Below, piece after piece: positions 34,516 to 42,327 of a stretch of 64,000 nt of DNA. The stretch lies in NCBI RefSeq assembly GCF_015220045.1, contig NZ_JADBGB010000001.1:682001-746000 (forward strand). The letters run 5' to 3'. The stretch's first letter is position 1. The number at the start of each line of letters is the position of its first letter. The notes beneath the pieces were generated by a model that was not told the DNA's origin, did not search any database, and worked only from the letters and a program-made list of their open reading frames with translations. This stretch comes from Marivivens aquimaris. GTDB lineage: Bacteria; Pseudomonadota; Alphaproteobacteria; Rhodobacterales; Rhodobacteraceae. Position numbers and translations under genes: made by a program.

Positions 34516-35487
34516 TTACCAGCGGATTACGACCGAACCCCATGCCAGACCGCCGCCAATCGCCTCTGTCACGACCAGATCGCCCTGTTTGATCTGACCG
34601 CTCTGCACGCCTACGGAGAGCGCGAGGGGAATCGATGCCGCCGAGGTGTTGCCGTGGTCCTGAACGGTCACGATCACCTTATCCATGCTGACGCCGAGCT
34701 TTTTGGCGGTCGACTGGATGATGCGGATGTTCGCCTGATGCGGCACGACCCAATCGACATCTTCGGATGTCAGACCAGCGTCGCCGAGCGATTTGTGCGC
34801 GGTTTGCGCTAGTTTTTCGACAGCGTGACGGAAGACTTCCTTGCCTTCCATACGCAGACGGCCGGTGGTCTGGGTCGAAACACCGCCGTCCACATAGAGC
34901 AGATCGCGGTAGGTGCCGTCGGAATTCAAATCGGTCGCCAGAATACCGCGGTCGGTATTCGCGCCGGTGCCGTCTTGCGCCTCAATGATCAGCGCACCAG
35001 CGCCGTCACCGAACAGAACGCAGGTGGAGCGGTCTTCCCAGTCCATGATGCGGGTGAAGGTTTCCGCGCCGATAACCAGAACACGCTTCGCGCTACCCGA
35101 CTGGATCAGGGCGTTGGCGTTGGTCAGGGCGAAAACGAAACCGGCGCAGACAGCTTGGATATCGAAAGCGAAACCCTTGGTGTTCCCGATGTTGTGCTGA
35201 ACCATGGTTGCAGCGGACGGGAAAGTGAAGTCGGCGGTCGAGGTCGCAAGGACGATCGCGTCGATGTCGTTACCGGTCAGACCCGCGTTTTCGAGCGCGG
35301 CATTGGCAGCGCGGGTCGCAAGATCGGAGGTCGTCTGGCCTTCGGCGGCGAAGTGGCGGCGTTCAATTCCGGAACGGCTGACAATCCAGTCGTGGGACGT
35401 GTCCAGCTTGTCTTCGAAGTAGGAGTTGGGAACCACGCGCTCGGGAAGATAATGCCCTACGCCGGTAACCACCGCTCTGATCGTCAT
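34516..35487 (-). CDS. fabH: 3-oxoacyl-ACP synthase III
   Basis: 323 residues. Starts fatty acid synthesis by condensing acetyl-CoA with malonyl-ACP. Catalytic triad visible: Cys114 (AVCAGF), His250 (VVPHQANIR) and Asn280 (DHGNTSAAS). Preceded by plsX after 5 bases, so the pair is co-transcribed, linking fatty acid initiation with phospholipid synthesis; ihfA follows after 89 bases. Confidence 0.97.
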   Translation of the reverse strand: MTIRAVVTGVGHYLPERVVPNSYFEDKLDTSHDWIVSRSGIERRHFAAEGQTTSDLATRAANAALENAGLTGNDIDAIVLATSTADFTFPSAATMVQHNIGNTKGFAFDIQAVCAGFVFALTNANALIQSGSAKRVLVIGAETFTRIMDWEDRSTCVLFGDGAGALIIEAQDGTGANTDRGILATDLNSDGTYRDLLYVDGGVSTQTTGRLRMEGKEVFRHAVEKLAQTAHKSLGDAGLTSEDVDWVVPHQANIRIIQSTAKKLGVSMDKVIVTVQDHGNTSAASIPLALSVGVQSGQIKQGDLVVTEAIGGGLAWGSVVIRW

Positions 35488-35492
35488 TGAAA

Positions 35493-36590
35493 TTACTCGC
35501 TTTTTGCGCTTGTGGGCGCAGCTTCCGCGCCGTCATTCTGGGCATCTTGCGCAAGTGCGGTGGCAGTTGCAACCCGTGCAGCCAGTTTCTGTGAGAAGCC
35601 GTTCTTGCCGAGGCGGCTCGCAAGGGCGAGCGCGGCAGCAACGCCGGTCGAGTCGGCAGAGCCGTGGCTTTTGATGACCGAGCCGTTCAGGCCGAGGAAC
35701 ACACCGCCGTTGACGCGGCGCGGGTCGATCCGCTTTTTCAGGCGCTGGAGCGAGGTATAGGCAATTGCCGCCGCGATACGCGACAGGAACGAATTGTTGA
35801 ATGCCTCGCGTAGCGCGCTGGAGATCAGGTTCGCAGTGCCTTCACCAGTTTTCAGCGCGACGTTCCCGGTGAAACCGTCGGTGACGATCACATCCACACG
35901 GTCGGAGGGCAGGTCGTTGCCTTCGACGAAGCCGACATACTCGAACTCGCCGCGGTCGGCGGCAGCAGCGATCAGCTCGTGCGCGACCTTCAGTTCGGCG
36001 CGGCCCTTGTGCTCTTCGACGCCGACGTTCAGCAGGCCAACGCGGGGACGGGCAAGGCCCATACCGTTGCGAGCGTAAGACGTGCCCATCAGCGCGTAGG
36101 TCAGAAGGTCGTCCTGATCGGCGCGAATATCGGCGCCCGCATCGAGCATGACATTGAAGTTGCCCGCGCTCATCGACGGCCACATGCAAGCGATGGCCGG
36201 ACGGTTCACGCCGTCGACCTTGCGCAGGATGAGCATCGACATCGCCATCAGCGCGCCGGTGTTGCCGCAGGAGACACAGACATCCGCATCGCCGGTCTTC
36301 ACCGCAGTGATAGCCGACCACATAGACGTCTTTTTGCCCTGACGCAGAATCTGCGAGGGCTTATCGGTCATCTGGACCACGTCGGGGCAGTCGCGGATTT
36401 CAACGCGGTCTGCAATGCGGCGCTTGTTGACGAGCGAAGTCAGGTCTTGCTCGCGGCCATGCAGGATGGCGCGTGCTGACGGATCCTTTGCCAGAAAACT
36501 GGCAAGGCCCGCGACAATAGCCGCAGGCCCTTTATCACCGCCCATGGCATCTACGGACAAGACTACGGATTTTTCCGAGGTATTGGTCAC
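35493..36590 (-). CDS. plsX: Phosphate acyltransferase PlsX
   Basis: 365 residues. Makes acyl-phosphate from acyl-ACP, the donor for glycerol-3-phosphate acylation. Family blocks VLSVDAMGGDKGPAAIV at the start, VSCGNTGALMAMSMLILRKV, and VIVTDGFTGNVALKTGEG are all seen. The start is GTG at 36590, about 10 residues before the conserved DAMGGD; no better ATG exists. Third gene of the rpmF-plsX-fabH series (40 bases after rpmF). Confidence 0.96.
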   Translation of the reverse strand: MTNTSEKSVVLSVDAMGGDKGPAAIVAGLASFLAKDPSARAILHGREQDLTSLVNKRRIADRVEIRDCPDVVQMTDKPSQILRQGKKTSMWSAITAVKTGDADVCVSCGNTGALMAMSMLILRKVDGVNRPAIACMWPSMSAGNFNVMLDAGADIRADQDDLLTYALMGTSYARNGMGLARPRVGLLNVGVEEHKGRAELKVAHELIAAAADRGEFEYVGFVEGNDLPSDRVDVIVTDGFTGNVALKTGEGTANLISSALREAFNNSFLSRIAAAIAYTSLQRLKKRIDPRRVNGGVFLGLNGSVIKSHGSADSTGVAAALALASRLGKNGFSQKLAARVATATALAQDAQNDGAEAAPTSAKSE

Positions 36591-36630
36591 GTCAGACCCG
36601 TCCGTTTGCCATTAGTACCACTGGAGATGC

Positions 36631-36837
36631 TTATGCAGCGTCTTCGTCCAGATCGACTTCGTCGGCCTGAGCTACGATTTCTTTGCTATCGTAGTGACCG
36701 CAGGACGGGCAAACGTGGTGCGGACGCTTCAGTTCGCCACAGGACGAGCATTCGTTCGGGTTGGCAGCAACCAGAGCGTCGTGTGCGCGGCGCATGTTGC
36801 GGCGCGATTTGGAGACTTTGTTCTGCTGAACGGCCAT
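36631..36837 (-). CDS. rpmF: 50S ribosomal protein L32
   Basis: 68 residues. N-terminal [20 protein letters not shown] is diagnostic. Four cysteines (30, 33, 43, 46) form a zinc ribbon, so this is the zinc-binding form; the C-terminus is acidic. Upstream of plsX as in most proteobacteria. Confidence 0.97.
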   Translation of the reverse strand: MAVQQNKVSKSRRNMRRAHDALVAANPNECSSCGELKRPHHVCPSCGHYDSKEIVAQADEVDLDEDAA

Positions 36838-36985
36838 GTCTCTACCTATCTAGTTCGGGGGCGCATGGCCCGGTGTTTCGTGTTTCGCTTACGAGTATCG
36901 CGGGCGTCCTAGACGATTAGACGCGGCCTGTCGAGTATCGTTTGAAAGAGGCCGCGAACATACTGCGATTTCGCGTTTGCGCAAG

Positions 36986-36998
36986 CCCCGTATCGGGG
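36986..36998. other. Short hairpin downstream of DUF177 gene
   Basis: CCCCG (36986-36990) and CGGGG (36994-36998) with a 3-base loop, 8 bases after the DUF177 stop on the minus strand. The T-run is on the plus-strand side, so as a terminator it points the wrong way for DUF177; role unclear. Confidence 0.35.
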
Positions 36999-37005
36999 CC
37001 TTTTG

Positions 37006-37554
37006 TCATTCTTTTTCTGGTTTTTCCAGAGAGTCGCGCAAGGATTTTAGGCCCGCGAACGGTTTTGTGTCCTCGTCCCGCATCGGAGCGATTCCTTTTT
37101 CGGTGTAAACCGCTTCGCCAAGCTCTACTCCCTCCGCGCGGGGGAAGGGCGGAAGGGCGAGACTGAGCGCTTCGGACATCACTTCATAGAGATCGATAGC
37201 GGTCGGCAGCGGCTCGATGGAATCATCGTCGGGCATTTCGACTTCACCGATGACGGTCTCTTCGTAGTCGTGCACATAGGCGCGCACGATGCTCTCGTCG
37301 ATGCGGGTGGTGACCGGCTCCAGCGTCACGACACACTCCTGGACGACGGTCGCGCCCAGTTTTGCATGGAGATGCCAGTCGGTTTTGCCGCGTGCGAGCA
37401 GCTGACCCTCGAAGCGGAGTTTGCGGATTTTCGGAATGTCGAGCACGCGAGCCAGCTTGGCGCGGGCGTCCGCGTCGGGCTCCAGCGTGAAGGGAACTTC
37501 GGTGCGTCCGGACAATTCGGACAGACGGTAGATATGTTTGTCGGTAGAGCCCAT
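37006..37554 (-). CDS. DUF177 / YceD-family protein
   Basis: 182 residues. The block VVQECVVTLEPVTTRI in the middle is the DUF177 hallmark. YceD proteins accompany rpmF in many bacteria and are linked to 23S rRNA accumulation and ribosome assembly. Here rpmF lies 168 bases downstream on the same strand. Start at ATG 37554 with GGAAG 5 bases upstream; a TTG at 37599 is rejected. Divergent from bamE, 81 bases away. Confidence 0.88.
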   Translation of the reverse strand: MGSTDKHIYRLSELSGRTEVPFTLEPDADARAKLARVLDIPKIRKLRFEGQLLARGKTDWHLHAKLGATVVQECVVTLEPVTTRIDESIVRAYVHDYEETVIGEVEMPDDDSIEPLPTAIDLYEVMSEALSLALPPFPRAEGVELGEAVYTEKGIAPMRDEDTKPFAGLKSLRDSLEKPEKE

Positions 37555-37635
37555 TACGCTTCCATTCTTGAACAACGGCCTTAGGGTGATGTAAGCCAAC
37601 TAAAAGCCAAGGCAAAGCGATACAAGGGGGCATTC

Positions 37636-38109
37636 ATGGGCAAGACGGCAGGTATCATCCGCGGTATGCGGATCCTTCCACTTGCGGTAGCGGCCCTGCT
37701 TGCTACCAGCGCCTGTGTCGAGCGCATCGACTATCACGGGTTCACACCGAGCCAGGAAGCAATCGCGTCGGTCGACGTCGGCAGCGACACCCGCGCCACG
37801 GTCATCGAAAAGCTGGGTCGTCCGTCGATGGGCGGCATCACCGGCACCGATAGCCTTTACTACGTATCCTACGCGGTCCGTAACTACGGCCCGCTCCCGC
37901 CCAAAGAGGTTGACCGCACCGTTCTGGCGCTCGATTTCGACGCGGCCGGTATCGTGCGTAACGTAGAGCTCTTCGGGCTTGAGGATGGCAACGTCGTATC
38001 CCTGTCGCGCCGCGTGACCGATGATGGTCTGCGTGACAATACGCTGATGCGCCAGATCCTCGGTTCGATCGGTCGCTTCAACGCTGCCGATTTCATCGGT
38101 TCGGACTAA
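37636..38109 (+). CDS. bamE: Outer-membrane assembly lipoprotein BamE (SmpA/OmlA)
   Basis: 157 residues. Lipoprotein signal with lipobox LATSAC (Cys27), then the SmpA/OmlA fold: SVDVGSDTRATVIEKLGRPS and DSLYYVSYAVRN, with the central VxLGxPS-type turn. Part of the BAM machinery with BamB (17914). ATG 37636 has AAGGGGG 5 bases upstream; Met11 is a possible alternative start giving a tighter signal peptide. Divergent from DUF177, a common alphaproteobacterial arrangement. Confidence 0.9.
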   Translation: MGKTAGIIRGMRILPLAVAALLATSACVERIDYHGFTPSQEAIASVDVGSDTRATVIEKLGRPSMGGITGTDSLYYVSYAVRNYGPLPPKEVDRTVLALDFDAAGIVRNVELFGLEDGNVVSLSRRVTDDGLRDNTLMRQILGSIGRFNAADFIGSD

Positions 38110-38136
38110 GATCAAAGTCAGCGCAAAAAAGACAAT

Positions 38137-38178
38137 ACACCTGTTACATGCCTCGGTTAATGTAGCAGGTGTCTTTGT
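38137..38178 (+). terminator. Long hairpin terminator after bamE
   Basis: A 13-bp stem with one G-T pair (38137-38149 with 38160-38172), 10-base loop, followed by CTTTGTTT. It lies 27 bases after the bamE stop and 16-22 bases before olsB, so olsB either has its own promoter or depends on read-through. Confidence 0.7.
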
Positions 38179-38193
38179 TTGCTGGGTACCGCC

Positions 38194-38934
38194 ATGCGCC
38201 TGAGCCTGACCCGCGGCCGCTACATCGCCCGACTAGCCGAAACGCCTGAGGACATCCTGCGGGCGCAGCGCTTGCGTCACCGCTGTTTCATTGGCGAACA
38301 CGACGGGCATGACGCTGATCATTTCGACGAAGTCTGCCAACATGTGCTGGTCGAGGATACGCGGAGCGGGGAGCTCGTGTGCTGTTTCCGCCTCCTGCCG
38401 TTGGCGAGCGGGTCGGAGATCGGAAAAAGCTATTCCGCGCAGTATTACGAACTGTCATCGCTCGGCGCCTTTGACGGTCCGATGGTCGAAATGGGCCGGT
38501 TCTGTATTGCGCCCGAGGTCCGCGATCCTGATGTCCTGCGCGTCGCGTGGGGTGCGATGACGCAATACGTCGACGAGGCTGGGGTAGAGCTGCTGTTCGG
38601 CTGCTCGTCCTTCCATGGGATTGAGGCGGACAGCTACGTCGATGCCTTCGATATGCTGGCAGAGCGTCACCTCGCACCCAAGCGTTGGCTGCCGAAGGTG
38701 AAAGCGCCGCGTGTGTTCCGCTTTGCCAGCGAACGCCTACGCAGGCCGCTGGACCGCAAGGCTGCGATGCTGCGGATGCCGCCGCTGCTCAAGACCTATC
38801 TGGTGATGGGGGGATGGGTGAGCGATCATGCAGTCGTGGATACCGACCTCAACACGCTGCATGTCTTCACCGGCCTCGAGATCAAGGCCATTCCGCCAGC
38901 CCGCGCAAAGGCATTGCGGGCTGTGGCGGGGTGA
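38194..38934 (+). CDS. olsB: L-ornithine N(alpha)-acyltransferase OlsB
   Basis: 246 residues of the GNAT-like acyltransferase fold. Blocks ILRAQRLRHRCFIGEHDGHD, DHFDEVCQHVLVED, GPMVEMGRFCIAPEVRDPDV and GCSSFHG are characteristic of OlsB, which links a 3-hydroxy fatty acid from ACP to ornithine, making lyso-ornithine lipid, a phosphorus-free membrane lipid used under phosphate limitation. olsA, the second enzyme, is not adjacent. Start at ATG 38194; the in-frame TTG at 38179 lies in the hairpin tail. The TGA stop overlaps repeat copy D. Confidence 0.9.
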   Translation: MRLSLTRGRYIARLAETPEDILRAQRLRHRCFIGEHDGHDADHFDEVCQHVLVEDTRSGELVCCFRLLPLASGSEIGKSYSAQYYELSSLGAFDGPMVEMGRFCIAPEVRDPDVLRVAWGAMTQYVDEAGVELLFGCSSFHGIEADSYVDAFDMLAERHLAPKRWLPKVKAPRVFRFASERLRRPLDRKAAMLRMPPLLKTYLVMGGWVSDHAVVDTDLNTLHVFTGLEIKAIPPARAKALRAVAG

Positions 38935-39004
38935 GGGGCGCTGCCCCTCTGGCGCTTTGCGCCATTCACCCCGAGGTATTTTCGTCAGAATGAAGAGCGG
39001 GCGC
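38933..39004 (-). repeat. 3'-end repeat element, copy D
   Basis: Follows the ilvN stop on the minus strand: GCGCCCGC, TTCATTCTGACGAAAATACC, TCGGGGTGAA, hairpin TGGCGC-AAA-GCGCCA and hairpin GAGGGGC-AGC-GCCCCTC (38933-38949). The distal end overlaps the last bases of the olsB stop codon, so it sits between two convergent genes. Confidence 0.85.
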
Positions 39005-39568
39005 TTATTTTGCGCCGCGCGACAGGGCTGCAACGCCGGTGCGAGCCACTTCCACGAGGCCCAGCGGGCGCATCAGGTCTGCGAAGGCGTCGATCTTTTC
39101 CGGTGTTCCGGTCAGTTCGAACACGAAACTTTCGAGGGTGGTGTCAACGACGCTGGCGCGGAAGATATCGGCCAGACGCAGTGCTTCGACGCGCTGGTCG
39201 CCTTGGCCTGCGACCTTGAAGAGGCCCAGTTCGCGCTCGACGCTCGGACCTTCGACGGTGAGGTCATGCACTTCGAGGACGACGACGATGCGGCCCAGCT
39301 GCGCTTTGATCTGTTCGATGATCTGCGGGGTGCCCGAGGTCACGATGGTAATACGCGACTGGTGGCCCTGATGATCGACCTCGGCCACGGTGAGGCTTTC
39401 GATGTTGTAGCCACGACCTGCAAAGAGGCCGATGACGCGCGCCAGAACGCCGGGTTCGTTGGCGACGAGGCAGGCAAGGGTGTGGCGTTCGACCGTATCT
39501 CCGTAGCCGGAGCGTAGGTTGTAGGCGGAGTGGCTGGTCGAACCCTTTTTAATGTTTAGCGGAGACAT
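39005..39568 (-). CDS. ilvN: Acetolactate synthase small (regulatory) subunit
   Basis: 187 residues. The ACT domain is evident (ERHTLACLVANEPGVLARVIGLFAGRGYNIESL), followed by the C-terminal regulatory half. It confers valine feedback inhibition on the large subunit. ATG 39568 has GGAAA 7 bases upstream; 16 residues further upstream in frame are not conserved. 108 bases downstream of ilvI in the same transcript, which is controlled by the leader at 41457-41616. Equivalent to ilvH in the ilvIH naming. Confidence 0.95.
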   Translation of the reverse strand: MSPLNIKKGSTSHSAYNLRSGYGDTVERHTLACLVANEPGVLARVIGLFAGRGYNIESLTVAEVDHQGHQSRITIVTSGTPQIIEQIKAQLGRIVVVLEVHDLTVEGPSVERELGLFKVAGQGDQRVEALRLADIFRASVVDTTLESFVFELTGTPEKIDAFADLMRPLGLVEVARTGVAALSRGAK

Positions 39569-39676
39569 CTTATTTCCGTTTCTGCTTGGCCTTCGCAGGG
39601 CGAGGCTTGGATACATTGACCGCTGCGATGCGCGCAGCGTGGGGGCAGGCGGGCCGCGGTGGCCCGCCGAGGGGCA

Positions 39677-41419
39677 TCACACCAGCGCGGCGCCCGATTT
39701 GAATGCTTCGGCATCGGCAGAGAGCAGCATTTCGTTATGCGGCTTGCCCGACGGGATCATGGGGAAGCAGTTTTCGTGCTTCTCGACCAGACAGTCGAAG
39801 ATCACCGGACCGTCGTGCTTGATCATTTCCATGATCGCGTCGTCGAGGTCCTTGGGATCCTTACAGATGATACCTTTGGCACCGAAGGCTTCTGCCAGCT
39901 TCACGAAGTCGGGCAGGGCTTCCGACCAGCTCGACGAGTAGCGTTCGCCGTGCAGCAGTTCCTGCCACTGGCGGACCATGCCGAGGCGCTCGTTGTTCAG
40001 GATGAACTGCTTGACCGGCAGGCGGTACTGAACCGCGGTGCCCATTTCCTGCATGTTCATCAGCCACGAGGCTTCGCCTGCGACGTTGATCACGAGCGCT
40101 TCGGGGTGTGCCATCTGCACACCGACCGATGCGGGGAAACCGTAGCCCATGGTGCCGAGGCCGCCCGAGGTCATCCAGCGGTTCGGGTCCTCGAAACCGA
40201 GGAACTGGGCTGCCCACATCTGGTGCTGACCGACTTCGGTCGTGATGTAGCGGTCCATGCCTTTGGTCAGTTCTTCGAGACGCTGGAGCGCGTACTGCGG
40301 TTTGATGACCGATTCCGAGTTGGTGTAGGCGAGGCAGTTGACCTTGCGCCAGCCGTTGATCTTTTCCCACCACTTCGACAGCGACTCTTTGTCGGTGACG
40401 CGGCCACGCGATTTCCAGACCTTCAGCAGGTCTTCGAGAACGTGGGCAACATCGCCGATGATCGGGATGTCAACGTGGATGATCTTGTTGATCGACGACG
40501 GATCGATGTCGATGTGGGCCTTCTTTGACTTCGGCGAGAACGCATCGGTGCGGCCGGTGATACGGTCGTCGAAGCGTGCGCCGACGTTGATCATCAGGTC
40601 GCAGTCGTGCATCGCCATGTTGGCTTCATAGAGACCGTGCATACCCAACATACCGAGCCACTTGTCGCCCGACGCGGGATAGGCGCCAAGACCCATCAGG
40701 GTCGAGGTGATCGGAAAGTTGGTGGCTTCAACCAGTTCGCGCAGCAGTTGGCTCGCCGCATCGCCCGAGTTGATGACGCCGCCGCCGGTATAGAACACGG
40801 GGCGCTTGGCCTTTTCCATCAGCTTGACGAGGTCGTTGATGCCCTCGATGTCGCCTTTGACCTTGGGCTGGTAGCGCGGCTTGATCTTGGTCTTTTCGGT
40901 ATAGGTCGCAGAAGCGAACTGGACGTCCTTGGGGATGTCGACCAGAACCGGACCCGGACGGCCCGAAGAAGCGATATGGAACGCTTCGTGGATGCGGCCC
41001 GACAGCTCGTCCGCATCGCGAACCAGCCAGTTGTGCTTGGTGCAGGGTCGGGTGATGCCGACGGTATCGGCTTCCTGGAACGCGTCCGAACCGATCATGA
41101 AGGTCGGAACCTGACCGGAGAACACCACGAGCGGGATCGAGTCCATCAGTGCGTCCGTCAGACCGGTCACCGCGTTCGTCGCACCCGGGCCCGAAGTGAC
41201 CAGCGCAACGCCGACCTTACCGGTCGAGCGGGCGTAGCCTTCGGCAGCGTGGATCGCTGCCTGTTCGTGGCGCACGAGGACGTGGCGGATATCGTTCTGC
41301 TGGAAGATTTCGTCGTAGATCGGTAGCACAGCGCCGCCGGGGTATCCGAATACCGTGTCCACGCCCTGATCCTTCAGAGCTTGAACCACCATTTTCGCGC
41401 CGGTCATCTGACGAGACAT
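39677..41419 (-). CDS. ilvI: Acetolactate synthase large (catalytic) subunit
   Basis: 580 residues. Thiamine-diphosphate enzyme that makes acetolactate or acetohydroxybutyrate, the first common step to valine, leucine and isoleucine. The catalytic Glu is in VRHEQAAIHAAEGYAR; the cofactor motif reads VAGEASWLMNMQE...ILNN, with Glu where most enzymes have the magnesium-binding Asp (GDA/GDG). Followed by ilvN. Expression is predicted to respond to charged tRNA-Val/Leu through the attenuator just upstream. Confidence 0.96.
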   Translation of the reverse strand: MSRQMTGAKMVVQALKDQGVDTVFGYPGGAVLPIYDEIFQQNDIRHVLVRHEQAAIHAAEGYARSTGKVGVALVTSGPGATNAVTGLTDALMDSIPLVVFSGQVPTFMIGSDAFQEADTVGITRPCTKHNWLVRDADELSGRIHEAFHIASSGRPGPVLVDIPKDVQFASATYTEKTKIKPRYQPKVKGDIEGINDLVKLMEKAKRPVFYTGGGVINSGDAASQLLRELVEATNFPITSTLMGLGAYPASGDKWLGMLGMHGLYEANMAMHDCDLMINVGARFDDRITGRTDAFSPKSKKAHIDIDPSSINKIIHVDIPIIGDVAHVLEDLLKVWKSRGRVTDKESLSKWWEKINGWRKVNCLAYTNSESVIKPQYALQRLEELTKGMDRYITTEVGQHQMWAAQFLGFEDPNRWMTSGGLGTMGYGFPASVGVQMAHPEALVINVAGEASWLMNMQEMGTAVQYRLPVKQFILNNERLGMVRQWQELLHGERYSSSWSEALPDFVKLAEAFGAKGIICKDPKDLDDAIMEMIKHDGPVIFDCLVEKHENCFPMIPSGKPHNEMLLSADAEAFKSGAALV

Positions 41420-41456
41420 CTGCGTTCTTCCTTATACTGCGTCGTCGTTATCTCAC

Positions 41457-41485
41457 AAAAAAGCCCCCGAAGGTTTTTCGGGGGC
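41457..41485 (-). terminator. ilvIH attenuator terminator
   Basis: Minus strand: GCCCCCGAA (41485-41477), 5-base loop, TTCGGGGGC (41471-41463), then six T (41462-41457). It lies between the leader peptide and the ilvI start, 37 bases before the ATG, so it can only act as an attenuator. Confidence 0.92.
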
Positions 41486-41527
41486 GCATGGGGTGCCGAT
41501 ATGGCTTCCGTTACCGGACCATGCGCC
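41483..41527 (-). promoter_or_regulatory. ilvIH antiterminator stem
   Basis: Perfect 9-bp inverted repeat: GGCGCATGG (41527-41519, inside the leader peptide codons Arg-Arg-Met-Val) and CCATGCGCC (41491-41483), whose last 3 bases are also the first bases of the terminator stem. A ribosome stalled on the Val codons leaves the first arm free to pair; one that reaches the leader stop covers it. Confidence 0.8.
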
Positions 41528-41561
41528 TTTCGACCACCACTACCACTAGAAGGTTGTGCAT
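41511..41561 (-). CDS. ilvIH leader peptide MHNLLVVVVVERRMVR
   Basis: 16 codons, with two Leu (CTT, CTA) and five consecutive Val codons (GTG GTA GTG GTG GTC) right after the N-terminus, then a late Val. An AAAGG ribosome site lies 7 bases before the ATG. A peptide rich in the pathway's end products, directly before an antiterminator/terminator pair and ilvI, is the classic design for translation-coupled attenuation; such control has been reported for Caulobacter ilvBN. The stop codon at 41511-41513 lies 20 bases before the second antiterminator arm. Confidence 0.9.
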   Translation of the reverse strand: MHNLLVVVVVERRMVR

Positions 41562-41587
41562 TTCGGAGCCTTTCGTTTACGGGCCTG

Positions 41588-41616
41588 ACTTATGCACGAT
41601 CAAAAAAGGAGGTCAA
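41588..41616 (-). promoter_or_regulatory. Promoter of the ilvIH leader transcript
   Basis: Minus strand: TTGACC (41616-41611), 17-base spacer, ATAAGT (41593-41588). The predicted start site falls about 20 bases before the leader-peptide ATG, leaving a short 5' leader with the ribosome site. Confidence 0.65.
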
Positions 41617-41688
41617 CAGCCCCTTTGGAGAAAATGTCGTGGGGGGGGCTATTTTCGCAACTTTCTTTCAAATTGCCGTGGCAAAGCG

Positions 41689-42327
41689 TTACACGCTGCG
41701 TCCCGTACCCTGCAGGACGCCGTGTTCCAGCGCATATCGCGTGAGGCCAGCGGTGGAGCTAATGCCCAGTTTGCGCTTGATATTCTTGCGGTGGGTTTCC
41801 ACCGTCCTGACGGAGATGTCGAGGGCTAGCGCGACTTCTTTATTCGATTTGCCGGTCGCAAGTTCCAGAAGGATGGTCTGCTCGCGATTGGTCAGGGGCT
41901 CACGACCATCGGCAATCTTGGGTTTGAGCGATCCTTTGGCGCCGGTGCAGAGGTAAGTCTCGCCTGCCATCACTTTGTCGATAGCCGTGCGGATTTCCTC
42001 GGTCGGCACGTCCTTCAGTACATACCCGCGCGCGCCGTGGTTCAACGCGGTCGAGATATATTCGGGGCTGTCGTGCATCGACAGGATGAGAATGCGCGTG
42101 TCGGGCTGGCGTTCGAGGATCATCTCCGTCGCCGATAGCCCTCCGATCCCCGGCATGTTCAGGTCGAGCAGCATGACATCGGGGTTTAGCGTATCGACAG
42201 CCGCAATCGCTTCTTCGCCGCTGGTCAGCGCGCCCACGACTTCGATATCGTCGTAAGTCTCCAAGATGGCTTGGATACCTTCGACGACCATCGGGTGATC
42301 GTCCACGATCGCGATGCGAATGCTCAT
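41689..42327 (-). CDS. NarL/LuxR-type response regulator
   Basis: 212 residues. Receiver domain with acidic pocket VDDHP, phospho-acceptor Asp55 (VMLLDLNMPG), Ser/Thr and Lys (LKD) in place; LuxR-type helix-turn-helix at about 145-205 (PLTNREQTILLELATGKSNKEVALALDIS). It overlaps the kinase gene by 4 bases (ATGA), a coupled two-component pair, and is divergent from the TRAP transporter it probably controls. Confidence 0.93.
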   Translation of the reverse strand: MSIRIAIVDDHPMVVEGIQAILETYDDIEVVGALTSGEEAIAAVDTLNPDVMLLDLNMPGIGGLSATEMILERQPDTRILILSMHDSPEYISTALNHGARGYVLKDVPTEEIRTAIDKVMAGETYLCTGAKGSLKPKIADGREPLTNREQTILLELATGKSNKEVALALDISVRTVETHRKNIKRKLGISSTAGLTRYALEHGVLQGTGRSV

